From Adiantum capillus-veneris (lineage: Eukaryota > Streptophyta > Polypodiopsida > Polypodiales > Pteridaceae), in contig CM043957.1 in NCBI GenBank assembly GCA_014529385.2, positions 84,608,381 to 84,672,380 on the forward strand: a DNA stretch of 64,000 nt, given 5' to 3'. The notes below the pieces were generated by a model that made no database searches, was not told where the DNA came from, and worked only from the letters and a program-made list of their open reading frames with translations. A program made the position numbers and the translations under genes. Shown piece by piece: positions 31,707 through 44,363 of this stretch; positions within the stretch are counted from its first letter, which is position 1, and each line of letters starts with the position of its first letter.

Positions 31707-32100
31707 TAGTTGTCTGATGGCCTCTTTCATTAGCTTAAACACCTAGAAGCTGGCGTTTTGTCTGGGCCTCTCAACTTTGTGGGTTCCTTTCACCAAAGTC
31801 ATCTGGGCTGTTTTCAGCTGATGCAAAGTGAGGGTGTCTCTCTAGATGCAACGTTGTCTCATGGAGTGCGTTTATTGGCAGATATGTCCAACAGGGTCAA
31901 GTCAGGAAGAGAGTTGTTTTCAGTTGATGCAAAGCGAGGTGTCTCTCCAGATGAAACGGAACATCTGCCAATGGGATCCTAGGACGTAGCTCCATTCATG
32001 TGCGGACCACATACATTGACTCAGCTTACATGCTTGCGCAATCTCGACAAGATGAGCTCAGATCAAGAGGTGGGGTGCTTTGAACTGCAGGAGCGACAGG

Positions 32101-33118
32101 TATTGCCCCTATGTTCTTGAAAGAACGTCGTGCTTGGCTCTACCTTGCTGTACATGTATGCTATATGTGGGAACTTCTTTAAGTACAAAAGTGTTTGAGG
32201 AGCTCCCGTCCGGGGTGTGGTCTCTTGGAATGCACTGATTGTGAATATGCCCAACTTGGGAAGGGCCAAGAATCTCTGGGCTGTTTTTGGCGGATGCAAA
32301 GAGAGTATGTCTCTCCAAATGCAATCACATACACTTGCATCATGAAGGCATTAGGGTGAGGAAGCTCTAGACTGTTTTCAACAGATGCAAAGTGAGTGCA
32401 TCTCTTAAAGCAATCGCGTACACTTGCAATTTTGTGCGAGATGTCGTCTAATGCATTGATTGGGGGTGGTGCCCAAGATGCTGATGTGGCCAAAAGGATT
32501 CACGATAATATTGTAAGCTAGTGGTTGTTGAAAAAAAACATTGTGCTTGGCATTGTCTAGGTCGACATGTAAGCCAGATATGGTGCATTTCATAAAGCAC
32601 AAAAAGTACTCGAGTAGCTTCCTGTCCCAGGTGTTGTCTCTTGGAATGCACTGATTGCGGGACATGCCCAACTTGGGAGGTCCAAGAAGCTTTGGGTTGT
32701 TTTCGGTAGGTGAGAAGCAAGGATGTCTCTCCAAATGAGATTACATAAGCTTGACACTGCCTTGGTCGACATTTACGCCAAATGTGGTGCACTTCATAAA
32801 GCGCAAAAAGTGCTTCAGAAGCTCTCTGTCCGGGATGTCGTCTCTTGGAATGTGCTGATTGTGGGATATGTTCAACTTCGGCAGGGCCAAGAAACTCTAG
32901 TTTGTTTTCGACAGATGCGAAGCGAGGCTTTTCACTCTAGCAAGATATATGGGTTGAGCCACCAAGGGATGTTTGTAAACAATCAGTCATGGGAATGAGA
33001 ACCATAATGTAATAGCATTCGTGGCTTGCCGTGGTTATACTGCCTTTATGCATAAATGACATGCATACTCAAAACACATGAGCGTGTGTTGTGTGTATGT
33101 GTGTGTGTGTGTGTGTGA

Positions 33119-33184
<66 letters not shown>

Positions 33185-33683
33185 CATGGTTCTTGAAAGA
33201 AACATCATGCTTGGCTCTGCCTTGCTGGACATGTATGCCACATGTGGTGCACTTCATTAAGAACAAAAAGTTCTTAAGGAGCTTCCTGTATGGGATGTCG
33301 TCTCTTGAAATGCATTGATTGTGGGATATGCCCAATTTGGGCAGGGCCAAGACGCTTTGGGCTGTTTTTGGCAGATGCAAATGAAATCACATATACTTGC
33401 ATCTTGAAGGTATCAAGGTGAGGAAGCTCTAGGTTGTTTTCAGCAGATGTAGAGTGAGGGAATCTCTCCAAATGCAATCACATACACTTGCAATCCTTTC
33501 TGGGATGTTGTCTCTTGGAATGCATTGATTGTAGGTGGTGCCCAAGATGCTCATATGGCCAAAAGAATTCACGATGGTATTGTTAGTTAGTGGTTGTTGA
33601 AAGAACATGTCGTGCTTGGCATTGTCTAGGTCGACATGTATGCCAGATGTGGTGCACTTCATAAAGCACAAAAGTACTCGAGG
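32101..33683 (+). pseudogene. PPR gene remnants, left block
   Basis: Plus-strand frames of PLS-type PPR motifs broken by stops and shifts. The best stretch is 32723-32998: 'LVDIYAKCGALHKAQKVLQK', 'VRDVVSWNVLIVGYVQL', 'CFRQMRSE'. Similar pieces at 32105-32340, 32400-32560, 32590-32740 and 33185-33680 repeat at about 105-330 bp spacing. Shorter PPR-like pieces ('FQLMQSEGVSLDAT') lie at 30440-30600 and 31800-31960. PLS PPR proteins act in organelle RNA editing; nothing here could encode one. The block ends at the left target duplication of the LTR element at 33689. Confidence 0.85.
33089..33182. repeat. (GT)n-(GA)n microsatellite
   Basis: GT repeats with GAGT interruptions, then about 16 GA units, inside PPR-derived sequence. 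Confidence 0.95.
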
Positions 33684-33688
33684 AACTT
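33684..33688. repeat. Target site duplication AACTT (left)
   Basis: AACTT at 33684-33688 and at 41678-41682 directly flank the element 33689-41677, inside the PPR phrase 'GAGGAACTTCSTGTCCAAGA'. Confidence 0.9.
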
Positions 33689-35469
33689 TGTAATGGAAAT
33701 GGCCTATGAACTTAGATAATAGCGGAATTAAGAGAATTAGAGTGAGCAACTTTGAGAGCATAGAGGGTGAACTTAATTGGTAGTAGCAACTTTGTCATAA
33801 CACTTAATTAACTAGGCATGAGCAATACTTTTGCAAGAGAGAGAGAGTTTAAAGAATATGACAACAGTTGAGGACCGGATTTATGTGGAGCTGGTCCCCC
33901 CTCCAAAAGGCATTTGTATTATAGATTCTCTCATTAAGAGAGACTTGGTACAATACAATCTTTGTGTTCTTTGAGACCTCTTTGGAAGTATGGAGATGGA
34001 AGGTTCATACACCAAGCTTTTGCATAATATCAACAATCAATCTTAGCTTGAAAACAATCAAGAACTTGTGAACATCATTAGTCTTTGTGTTCCCTGCATC
34101 ATTTGAGTGCATGAAGATGTATACTTTTATGCATCAACTTGTGCCTAAAGCAACAATTAATTTACCTTGCAATACAATTAATCTACTTGCAATAAACCAT
34201 TAGCCTTCTTGCAATAAGCATAACATGCACTTTGTAGAAAGCATTAACTATCCCAAGCCTCAGTCCCAAGACCTCAAACACCTTCGAAGGTGGAGAGAGC
34301 TGGCAGGGAATGAGGGTAGGGAAGAGGAAGAAGAAGTATTCCATAGGAGAAAGACATAATTCCTCTCTTATCATCACTCTTCTTGCTTAGCATACATAAC
34401 AACATAGTAATGAGATGGAGGAGATGGAAAGCTTAAGCATTGAAGCATAGCTCTTGATTGGATTTGCATTCCATAGCCAAGAGAGTTGGTGTAGGCTCTC
34501 AACTTCTCAAGGAGCTTGGAGAAGGAGATGGAGCTCTTGCATCTTGCATAGCACACAATGAGAGTGTGTGTGGGTGAGTATACCCCTCAAGCAAGCCCCC
34601 TCCTTGCTAGGTCGACCCCTCCTTCTAGCTCACAATTGAAGCTCATTGGCTCTTGCCAAGCCTAGCCAATCACAAGCTTGGGCCATTTCTAGCATTAGGT
34701 GTAGGCTTGGGACAAGTGTCCCCCTTTCCCCTTTGAGAGAGAGGACTTGATAAATGCAAAAAAAATTAGATAATTCAAGTAATTTATCATTGGACCCCTT
34801 TGAAGCTTAGCCAATAGGCTTCAAGCAACACATGAAGGTAACATGGGTAGGGACCTGACATGTGTCCTTGCTGCCTCTTCAAGCTGGGGCTTCCCTTGTG
34901 TGTGTGAGTGTGTGTTCTCTATCTAATCCCTAGGAAAAGGGCTCGCCCCTCCTCTTGTAGGGATGCTTTTGACTCTAGGTGCTCAAGCACTTTACTCACC
35001 AAGCATGACAAAGCACTTGAACTAGGGGGTATTCCCACAAGCATCTCAGGCAAGCATGTCAAGGCACCTCAAGCACCTTTAATCAAGCGGCAAGTCAAGC
35101 ACCTCAAGCACCTCAAGCATGACAAGCACCTCAAGCACGACAAGCACCTCAAGTAAGACAAGCACCTCGAGCTTGGGCCGGGTTCCCACCTCAAGCTCAG
35201 ACCTAGCTTACCTAAGGTCAAAGGACTTTTTCACCCATTATTGGAGGTCTTCAATGAAGCTAACCCTAAGGTCTTATGCTCCATTGGTTAGCATTGCTCT
35301 TTGATAGACCATCTCTCATTTGGGCCCCTTTACCATTGGCCACGTGTTGAGATAGATCTATAAGCCATATTTATACCTTAACACTTGTTCTCGTTTATTC
35401 TCCCACATTAAGTGATCAATTTAATATGAGAAAATCATTTGGGTTGGTTAGATATTAGATTTTATGACA
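33689..35469 (-). repeat. 3' LTR of the 8.0-kb element
   Basis: 1781 bp. Element-sense start TGTCATAAAATC, end CCATTACA. It contains a TATAAATA box on the minus strand (35368-35375) and a CACGTG at 35341-35346. A minisatellite at about 35040-35180 is shorter than in the other LTR. Confidence 0.92.
35040..35180. repeat. LTR minisatellite, about 18-bp unit
   Basis: Repeated CACCTCAAGCAYGACAAG words. The 5' LTR copy (41220-41377) has extra units, explaining most of the 62-bp length difference between LTRs. Confidence 0.85.
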
Positions 35470-35482
35470 TTACCTCTCTCTT
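35470..35482 (-). other. Polypurine tract of the 8.0-kb element
   Basis: Minus strand AAGAGAGAGGTAA directly precedes the 3' LTR, the expected place for plus-strand DNA priming. Confidence 0.7.
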
Positions 35483-37978
35483 GAAATCATAGTCGTCCTC
35501 GACTATGAGGTAGAAGAGATATAGTCTTAGTCATTAGTCAATTTTACTTAGCGGGTAGAGGATCCCTTTTACCCTACGACATCATTCGAGAGTGGATGAC
35601 CAATCCACTTGGTGCTTGAGAGACACTGTCTGCCGCAAGCATGTCTGTTGTTTAGTCCATATCATACTTCCAAGGTAGAATGACAAGTTCTACTTGGTGT
35701 TTGGGAGACGTAGTCACCACAAACATGATCCTAAGTATGTATACTTCTTAAAATTTGTGCACAAGACATAAAAAGAGAGTCGTATAAGACAAAAACATTG
35801 ATCATTTAAATGCATTTCTTTTACATTTTCTTACTCTTTTGTGTCATTGTAAGCATCATTAACAAGGTTCATATTATCCTTAATCCATGTTCTTTGCATG
35901 CATTTAGCATCTTTGAAAGGATAATTAAATAAGATACTGTCAGTAATCTTACCAGTTCTTAATACCTTGTCTTCTTGTTGAAGGATGAACTTGGGTTGGA
36001 GCTCCTTTGCTTCATCCTCGATTTGTGGCGGGTCTTCATTTGTGTGTAATTTTCCTTAGATGAGCCTTGGGGAAGTTTAGTAAGACCCAACTTTTTTTTT
36101 CTTTAAAGGATAAGGCTCTTTTGTGCCTAATGGCAAGAGTCTCTTTTGCTTATCTAATATATGGATATAGCCTGTTTAATCTTGTAAAAAGATTCGTTTT
36201 GATCTTGGCTATACTCCTTTATAATGAAGATCTTCCCAGGTATCTTAAGGTACAAGGGACTTTTGGATCTTCCATCTTTAATCTCGAAAGGTAGTTTCTC
36301 TTTAGAAGTATGTTCACGTTAATAGAGACATACTCTTGTTAGGATAAGTACTTGTCCCATTTTGAGCATTGATCTACTTCGAATCACAGGCTTTTAGTAG
36401 ATCAAGGATCATTAGTTTTGTGATTTTACTTTTGGCCATCCGTTGGATTAGTAGGCCAACATAAGAGGGTTACTTTAGTTCTGATAGAGACTCTATCAAA
36501 AATTAGTGGTCATGGTAGGATTTCTATTCGACACAATTAGATGTTGGCAAGCCATGGTCCTTCTATCATACTTCCTCTTTTGGTATACCATACATTTTGA
36601 AACATTCTCTTGTATGTTATTGTTTCTTGGTAAGTCAATACAAGTATGCTTTTACTCCTTAGCAGAGTAAATTCGAATTTCCCTTTGCCCCGCATATGGG
36701 AGGAGCATGGGAAGTGAGGAAGATATAGCCTATTGAGGTATGAAAGATAACCATCCTCTTACGTGAGTGGTTCTTTTTCTTTCATTTGTAAAGGCTATTA
36801 TCATATCCCTAAATCCTTGGCTAGAAGCATATTTAACTATCATAAAACATAGCTCATTGTAAGTTGCTATTGATACCCTATCTACCCTTGGCCATTGGGA
36901 AAGTGCATCGGCTACATGATTGTGCCTGCCAGCATTGTGAGCAATGTAGAATTTAAATTGCAAAAAGAAAATTTTCCCACCTCATTTGATTGTCCAAGAG
37001 CTTGGTTTGCATCATGAATGGAGTCCGCAAAAGTACTTCCATGTGCCTAGGGCATATAAAATAGCTCGTAGGTCCTTTTGTATATGACCAACATTCGCTC
37101 ATGGGAGTTGAGTCTTTGAATCTCGTATGCTATGGTATTCCCTTCTTGAAGCAAAGTTTTGCTCCAAAGGCAATCATCCAGGGATTACATTGGACCTCAA
37201 ATAGCTTTGAGAGATCCCATAAGTTTGAGAAATAAGTTTCTCTTTGCAGTCCAAGTCCATGTATACTTAACGTTTTTTTTTTTTTTTTTTTGTTAAGTCA
37301 TGTATTGGACTTGCTATAAGCATGGATTTTTCCTATGAAGCATCTCTAGTATGCACTCATACCTTTAGAGCTTTGCAACTTATGTAGACTCCTTGGATTA
37401 GGCCATCTTTTTATTACCTCTACTTTTTGTGGATCCATACTAATACCACCTTTAGAGATAATGTGACCTAATTAATGAATCTCTTGAAAAATTCACTTTT
37501 CTTTTGGTTAGAGAAAAGCCTAATCTCTCTTAAAACTTACCAGTCCATGTTATTGCCTTTTGAACTCCTCTTGTGGAGCTTATAAAGCTCAATAAGGAGG
37601 TTTATTAGGCAGTGAGCTTCGTGGTAAATGCTCCATTGCATGGCCATTGTCCCCTCATTGTGGAGATAGCTCACGGGGGTATCATCAATAAAAACATTTT
37701 GGAATCCATTTAGGAATTTGGACAATTCTAATTCCACTTGATTCCCGTTTTTTTAATTATTATTTTATTGGCTGAATCATTAAATTCATTTACAGACTTT
37801 GTAACAAAAATCATGTATATGAAAATATAATTTTTCATTAACTTGTGAAAAGCATGCTTATTTACAAGGGATAGGATGCTACCCGACTCATAAACATGTA
37901 TGTACATATCTCCTAGCATAGGAAAAACAAAAGCCTTTTTCTATGAGCATCCTCTTTTGGAGTTTCTAGCATAGAAAC
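35483..37978 (-). pseudogene. Collapsed pol of the 8.0-kb element
   Basis: Minus strand. 37460-37330 gives 'LGHIISKGGISMDPQKVEVI', the end of a gypsy RT. 37170-36730 gives RNase H pieces ('IAYEIQRLNSHERM', 'NAGRHNHVADALSQWPRVD'). 35990-35840 has 'FKDAKCMQRTWIKDNMNLV', which may be an integrase C-terminal chromo-like end. All are riddled with stops. The protease, most of RT and the integrase core are not found. A 20-bp T tract lies at 37271-37290. Confidence 0.7.
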
Positions 37979-39419
37979 TCAAGGCGGCTTGTTGCGTGCA
38001 TTTCTTTGGGGACAAGCACGATAGACGTGGTCTTGATGTCCACACTTGTAGCATTTATTATCCTTACAATAACACTCTAGCTCTATTGGAGAGAGTTTAT
38101 TCTTACCTTTGTAGATTCCTTTCTCCTTAGCTTTGTTATCGATGTTGCTAGAGTTGCCTTTGGAGGAAGTTTGAGCATTATTCCTCCCTCTAGGCTCATT
38201 TTGATCGTTCACTTCCATGGGCTTAGAGTTTCTCTTAACCCCTTGTTGGGAATTGATTTGAGAGGCGACCATAGTATGGTGTATGACCGCCGATATGGTA
38301 TTAGGCCTTTGTGAGTTAATATACTCGGTCTTCCCTTCAAAATTACTCGCACATAATTGTTGCTCTTGCTCCCCAAAGTCTATCTTTTTGTAGACAGTGG
38401 CTTTGAGAAGTAAATCCCAAAACTTATCTACATACTTCTGGATAGACTCGTAGAGAGAGAGTTTCAAGCTTTGCCATTCTATGAGGACATTGTCTTGAGC
38501 GTTGCTTGCCAGAAACTTTTTCATGATGGAGGCTCTTAAAGCCTTCCATGTTCTTGGAGCTTTTCTTTGTGCTCGTAGGCTAGCCCAACATTGACGAGCG
38601 GAGCTCTGGAAATGCATAGATACCTGATGCAGCTTAGAGGACTCTGTGAAGCCCTCATCACCAAAGGCCGCATCAAGCTGTTGGATGAAGGCCAAGATAT
38701 TGTCCATAGCACCAAAGGTGCCATAATAGGTAAGGAAAGTGGTGTTCTTCCCTCCTTCCTTGAACTTCTTTAGCTTCTTGGACCTTCTCCATACCGGATA
38801 GGACTTGCGATGGCCTTTCCTCTTGGACTCTTTGAGAGAAGAGCCGCTACCTTCATTGGAAGATGAGGAAGGTGATGAAGATGGAGAAGAGGGTGACCTC
38901 TTTCTCTCCTTTTCCTTCTTTTGGTACCTCTCTTCCTTTTTGTGATAACTAAGAGGAGGACTTTGCAGTGATCTTTTCCTCTTGGGGAAAGTTGGAGATC
39001 GTAGGCCGCCGTCTTCTTGGAGCCACATCTTTGGAAGTATTGGGAGAGTCGCTTCTTTCTCCTCCCCTTGGTGAAGGCTCTATAGTAGAGACTTTGCCTT
39101 TCTTCTTGGATGGAGGTAAGCTCGCTAGTAAACATTTAAGCGCTTCGTATGGGTTCTCCTCTTCTCTCACCGTAGAGAGCCCTCTCTTGGAAATCTCTTG
39201 AAGAGACTTCTCAGGTGCTCTCTCTTTTGGGGGAGTTTGGAGAATCCCATAACTATGAAGTTTTTGGAAAACTTCACCTTGTAGGGCTGGGTTTGCCATA
39301 GCTTGTTGCAGCTTAGTAATAAGACAATTGATAAGCATGGGAGCATCGTCATTAGCACCTTCATGTGCAAAATCAAAGCTATCAATGTTCATTCTACTCT
39401 CATGATTATTGTCAGCCAT
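37979..39419 (-). pseudogene. gag: gag of the 8.0-kb Ty3 element (one frameshift)
   Basis: Start MADNNHESRMNIDSFDF at 39419. The first frame runs to 38949, and the second, overlapping frame (from 39028) carries the rest, so one frameshift lies near 38990. The capsid-like region is at about 38750-38400 ('DAAFGDEGFTESSKLHQVSM', 'WASLRAQRKAPRTWKALRAS'). A single CCHC knuckle 'CYKCGHQDHVYRAC' is near the C-terminus (about 38056-38015), ending QRNARNKPP. A Lys/Ser-rich linker joins the halves. Length of about 480 residues is normal for plant gypsy gag. Confidence 0.88.
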
Positions 39420-39821
39420 GTTAACAAAATTTTATGTATGTATTTAGTGTATGCTTTGGCAATTCAAAACCTTAGTTGCCACTCCTCTTAGCCTTTGAAA
39501 ATTGGCTCTTAAGTATCTACACCCACGGCTCATAGTTGTCAATTATAGAGAGTAGAGGAGTAGGTCTAACATAGCAGAGTTGTCGAGGGCTAGCTCCTTT
39601 CGGACTTCTTATGGCTCAATAATGGTAAAGCCATAGGCAAGTCTAAAAAGACTCCATTATTAAGTCCAAAGCTCTCGAGGTGTGCACCATCTCCCACATA
39701 GTGGGTTCAACAAAACCGATAATAGATCCCAGTTCCACTTACCCTAATATAATTAACAACATCAAACATTTATAGGCTACTTAAGGACCTCTCTTCTTAA
39801 GCAAGAAAAGAGAAACCAAAT

Positions 39822-39833
39822 GCTCTGATACCA
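39822..39833 (-). other. Primer binding site, initiator tRNA-Met type
   Basis: Minus strand TGGTATCAGAGC, complementary to the 3' end of plant initiator tRNA-Met. It begins one base inside the 5' LTR boundary and fixes the element on the minus strand. Confidence 0.9.
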
Positions 39834-39834
39834 A

Positions 39835-41677
39835 TGTAATGGAAATGGCCTATGAACTTAGAGAATAGCGGAATTAAGAGAATTAGAGTGAGCAACTTTG
39901 AGAGCATAGAGGGTGAACTTAATTGGTAGTAGCAACTTTGTCATAACACTTAATTAACTAGGCATGAGCAATACTTTTGCAAGAGAGAGAGAGAGTTTAA
40001 AGAATATGACAACAGTTGAGGACCGGATTTATGTGGAGCCGGTCCCCCCTCCAAAAGGCATTTGTATTATAGATTCTCTCATTAAGAGAGACTTGGTACA
40101 ATACAATCTTTGTGTTCTTTGAGACCTCTTTGGAAGTATGGAGATGGAAGGTTCATACACCAAGCTTTTGCATAATATCAACAATCAATCTTAGCTTGAA
40201 AACAATCAAGAACTTGTGAACATCATTAGTCTTTGTGTTCCCTAAATCATTTGAGTGCATGAAGATGTATACTTTTATGCATCAACTTGTGCCTAAAGCA
40301 ACAATTAATTTACCTTGCAATACAATTAATCTACTTGCATTAAGTAATTAATCTACTTGCAATAAACCATTAGCCTTCTTGCAATAAGCATAACATGCAC
40401 TTTGTAGAAAGCATTAACTATCCCAAGCCTCAGTCCCAAGACCTCAAACACCTTCGAAGGTGGAGAGAGCTGGCAGGGAATGAGGGTAGGGAAGAGGAAG
40501 AAGAAGTATTCCATAGGAGAAAGACATAATTCCTCTCTTATCATCACTCTTCTTGCTTAGCATACATAATAACATAGTAATGAGATGGAGGAGATGGAAA
40601 GCTTAAGCATTGAAGCATAGCTCTTGATTGGATTTGCATTCCATAGCCAAGAGAGTTGGTGTAGGCTCTCAACTTCTCAAGGAGCTTGGAGAAGGAGATG
40701 GAGCTCTTGCATCTTGCATAGCACACAATGAGAGTGTGTGTGGGTGAGTATACCCCTCAAGCAAGCCCCCTCCTTGCTAGGTCGACCCCCCCTTCTAGCT
40801 CATAATTGAAGCTCATTGGCTCTTGCCAAGCCTAGCCAATCACAAGCTTGGGCCATTTCTAGCATTAGGTGTAGGCTTGGGACAAGTGTCCCCCTTTCCC
40901 ATTTGAGAGAGAGGACTTGATAAATGCAAAAACAATTAGATAATTCAAGTAATTTATCATTGGACCCCTTTGAAGCTTAGCCAATAGGCTTCAAGCAACA
41001 CATGAAGGTAACATGGGTAGGGACCTGATATGTGTCCTTGCTGCCTCTTCAAGCTGGGGCTTCCCTTGTGTGTGTGAGTGTGTGTTCTCTATCTAATCCC
41101 TAGGAAAAGGGCTCGCCCCTCCTCTTGTAGGGATGCTTTTGACTTTAGGTGCTCAAGCACCTTACTCACCAAGCATGACAAAGCACTTGAACTAGGGGGT
41201 ATTCCCACAAGCATCTCAGGCAAGCATGTCAAGGCACCTCAAGCACCTTTAATCAAGCGGCAAGTCAAGCACCTCAAACATGGAGCAAGTCAAGCACCTC
41301 AAGCACCTTAATCAAGCACCTCAAGCATGACAAGCACCTCAAGCACAACAAGCACCTCAAGCAGGACAAGCACCTCGAGCTTGGGCCGGGTTCCCACCTC
41401 AAGCTCAGACCTAGCTTACCTAAGGTCAAAGGACTTTTGCACACATTATTGGAGGTCTTCAATGAAGCTAACCGTAAGGTCTTATGCTCCATTGGTTAGC
41501 ATTGCTCTTTGATAGACCATCTCTCATTTGGGCCCCTTTACCATTGGCCACGTGTTGAGATAGATCTATAAGCCATATTTATACCTTAACACTTGTACCC
41601 GTTTATTCTCCCACATTAAGTGATCAATTTAAGATGAGAAAATCATTTGGGTTGGTTAGATATTAGATTTTATGACA
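39835..41677 (-). repeat. 5' LTR of the 8.0-kb element
   Basis: 1843 bp, near identical to 33689-35469 with scattered substitutions, a 20-bp insertion near 40340 and an expanded minisatellite (41220-41377). The TATAAATA box is at 41576-41583 on the minus strand, about 95 bp from the element start. Confidence 0.92.
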
Positions 41678-44363
41678 AACTTCGTGTCCAAGATGTCGTC
41701 TCTTAGAATGCATTGATTGTGAGATTTGCCCAACTTCGACAAGGCCAAGAAGCTATTTTTGGCATGTGTGAAGCGAGGATGTCTCTCCAGATGTAATCAA
41801 ATAAGCTTGGCACTGCTTTGGTTGACATGTATGCCAAATATGGTGCACTTCATAAAGCACAAAAAATACTTGAGGAGCTTCATGTTGTCTCTTCAAATGC
41901 ACTGATTGCGGGATATGCCCAGCTTGGGTAGGGCCGAGAAGCTCTGGGCTGTTTTTGACGGATGCGATGTGAGGCTTTTCACTTTAGATGCAATAACATA
42001 CTCTTACATCTTGAAGGAAAGGGTCACGGTCAGGAAGCTCTGGGGCTGTTTTTAGCAGATGCAGAAAGAGGGCATCTCTCCAAATGTAATCACGTACGCT
42101 CGCACCTTGAGAGCATGTGGCATTACACAAGATGTTGATACGGGCAAAAGAAATCACAATGAGTTGTTGAAAGAAAACGTGGTGCTTGGCATTGCCTTGC
42201 TGGACATGTATGCTAGATTGGTGCACTTCATAAAGTAGAAAAAGTTGTTGAAGATCTTCCTGTCTAAGATTTCATCTCTTGGAATGCACTGTTTGTGTGA
42301 TGTGCCCAACTTGGACAGAGCCAAGAATCTATGGGCTGTTTTTGGCGGATGCGAAGCGAGGATGTCTCTCCAGATGAAATTACATACGCTTGCATCTTAA
42401 GGGCAAGGCAGGTTGAGGAAGCTTTGGGCTATTTTTAGCAGATGCAGAGCGAGGGAATCTCTCCAAATGCGATCATGTACACTTACAATCCTGTCAGGGA
42501 TGTCGTCTCTTGGAATGCACTTTGTGGGATATGTCCAAGATGCTACTATGGCCAAAAGAATTTAGAATGATGATGTTGAAAGAAAACGCCATGGTTGGGC
42601 CTTGGTCGACATGTATGCCAAATGTGGTGCACTTCATAAAGCACAAAAAGTGCTCGAGAAGCTTCCTATCTCGGATGTCGTCTCTGTGAATGCATTGATT
42701 GCGGGATATTCCCATCTTGGGGAGGGCCATGAAGCTGTGGACTGTTTTCGGTAGATGCAAAGCGAGGGTGTCTCTCCACATGCAATCACATATGCTTGGC
42801 ACTGCCTTGGTTGACATGTATGTCAAATGTGATGCAATTCATAAAGCACAAAAAGTGCTTGAGGAGCTTCCTGGCTAGGTTGTCGTCTCTTGGAAGGCAC
42901 TAATTGCGGGATATGCCGAACTTGGGTAGGGCCAAGAAGATCTGGGCTATTTTAGGCGGATGTGTCATACTTGGCATTGTCTAGGTCGACATGTATGCCA
43001 GATGTGGTGCACTTCATAAAGCACAAAAGTACTCGAGGAAATTCCTGTCCAAGATGTCGTCTCTTGGAATGCATTGATTGTGAGATTTGCCCAAATTCGA
43101 CAGGGCCAAGAAGCTATTTTTGGCATGTGTGAAGCGAGGATGTCTCTCCAGATGCAATCAAATATGCTTGGCATTGCTTTGGTTGACATGTATGCCAAAT
43201 ATGGTGCACTTCATAAAGCACAAAAAATACTTGAGGAGCTTCATGTCATCTCTTCAAATGCACTGATTGCGGGATATGCCCAACTTGGGTAGGGCCGAGA
43301 GGCTCTCGGCTGTTTTCGACGGATGCGATGCGAGGCTTTTCACTTCAGATGCAATAACATGCTCTTGCATCTTGAAGGCAAGGGTCACGGTCAGGAAGCT
43401 CTGGGGCTGTTTTTAGTAGATGCAGAAAGAGGGCATCTCTCCAAATGTAATCATGTACGCTCGCACCTTGAGAGCATGTGGCATTACACAAGATGTCGAT
43501 ATGGGCAAAAGAAATCACAATGAGTTGTTGAAAGAAAACGTGGTGCTTGGCATTGCCTTGTTGGACATGTATGCCAGATTTGGTGCCTTTCATAAAGCAG
43601 AAAAAGTTCTTAAAGATCTTCCTGTCTAAGATTTCATCTCTTGGAATGCACTGTTTGTGTGATGTGCTAAACTTGGACAGAGCCAAGAATCTATGGGCTG
43701 TTTTTGGCGGATGCGAAGCGCGGATGTCTCTCCAGATGAAATTACATACGCTTGCATCTTAAAGGCAAGGCAGGTTGAGGAAGCTTTGGGCTATTTTTAG
43801 TAGATGCAGAGCGAGGGAATCTCTCCAAATGCGATCATGTACACTTACAATCCTGTCCGGGATGTCGTCTCTTGGAATGCACTTTGTGGGATATGTCCAA
43901 GATGCTACTATGGCCAAAAGAATTTAGAATGATGATGTTGAAAGAAAACGCCATGGTTGGGCCTTGGTCGACATGTATGCCAAATGTGGTGCACTTCATA
44001 AAGCACAAAAAGTGCTCGAGAAGCTTCCTATCTGGGATGTCGTCTCTGTGAATGCATTGATTGTGGGATATGCCCATCTTGGGCAGGGCCATGAAGCTGT
44101 GGACTGTTTTCGGTAGATGCAAAGCGAGGGTGTCTCTCCAGATGCAATCACATATGCTTGGCACTGCCTTGGTCGACATGTATGTGAAATGTGATGCACT
44201 TCATAAAGCATAAAAAGTGCTTGAGGAGCTTCCTGGCTAGGTTGTCGTCTCTTGGAAGGCACTAATTGCGGGAAATGCCGAACTTGGGTAGGGCCAAGAA
44301 GCTCTGGGCTATTTTAGGCGGATGCAAAGCACATGTCGTGCTTGGCATTGTCTAGGTCGACAT
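41678..44363 (+). pseudogene. PPR gene remnants, middle block
   Basis: Rest of unit 1, all of unit 2 and the start of unit 3. Plus-strand PPR pieces include 43074-43292 ('LVDMYAKYGALHKAQKILEE', 'SSNALIAGYAQLG') and 43420-43629 ('GISPNVIMYARTLRACGI', 'LLDMYARFGAFHKAEKVL'). The Gln or Arg codon usual before 'D(V/F)(V/I)SWNAL' is often TAA. The motif order fits 35-residue P, L and S repeats. It ends at the left target duplication of the 13.9-kb element. Confidence 0.85.
44359..44363. repeat. Target site duplication GACAT (left)
   Basis: GACAT here and at 58287-58291 flank the 13.9-kb LTR element, inside the PPR phrase 'GTCGACATGTATGCCAGATG'. Confidence 0.92.

Larger units (their letters stand above)
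29716..32100. repeat. Tandem segmental duplication of about 1 kb
   Basis: Unit A (about 29716-30744) and unit B (about 31098-32100) share, in order, 'GTTGTCTATACTA', the small heat-shock pseudogene, 'TAGTAGTTGTCTGAYGGCCTC', a PPR-like piece ('CTGATGCAAAGYGAGGGTGT'), 'CAATGGGATCCTAGGACGTAG' and the nitrate-reductase-like start 'AAGATGAGCTCAGATCAAG'. Offset is about 1.38 kb; about 350 bp at 30745-31097 lies between the units, and parts of it (30810-30900) resemble the unit end again. Confidence 0.8.
33689..41677 (-). mobile_element. Ty3/gypsy LTR retrotransposon, 8.0 kb, defective
   Basis: Complete at its ends: two long LTRs (33689-35469, 39835-41677; plus-strand TG...CA ends), AACTT duplication, primer site at 39822-39833, purine tract next to 35470. 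It reads on the minus strand. gag (39419-37979) is nearly whole with one frameshift. Pol is reduced to about 2.5 kb of decayed RT, RNase H and possibly an integrase C-terminus; no protease or integrase core was seen. It needs other copies to move. LTRs differ at few bases apart from a minisatellite, so insertion is fairly recent. Confidence 0.93.

Noticed and set aside
35341-35346. CACGTG in the 8.0-kb element LTR as a light or stress G-box
   Set aside because: It lies downstream of the TATA-like box in element sense, not upstream, and a 6-bp match has little weight.
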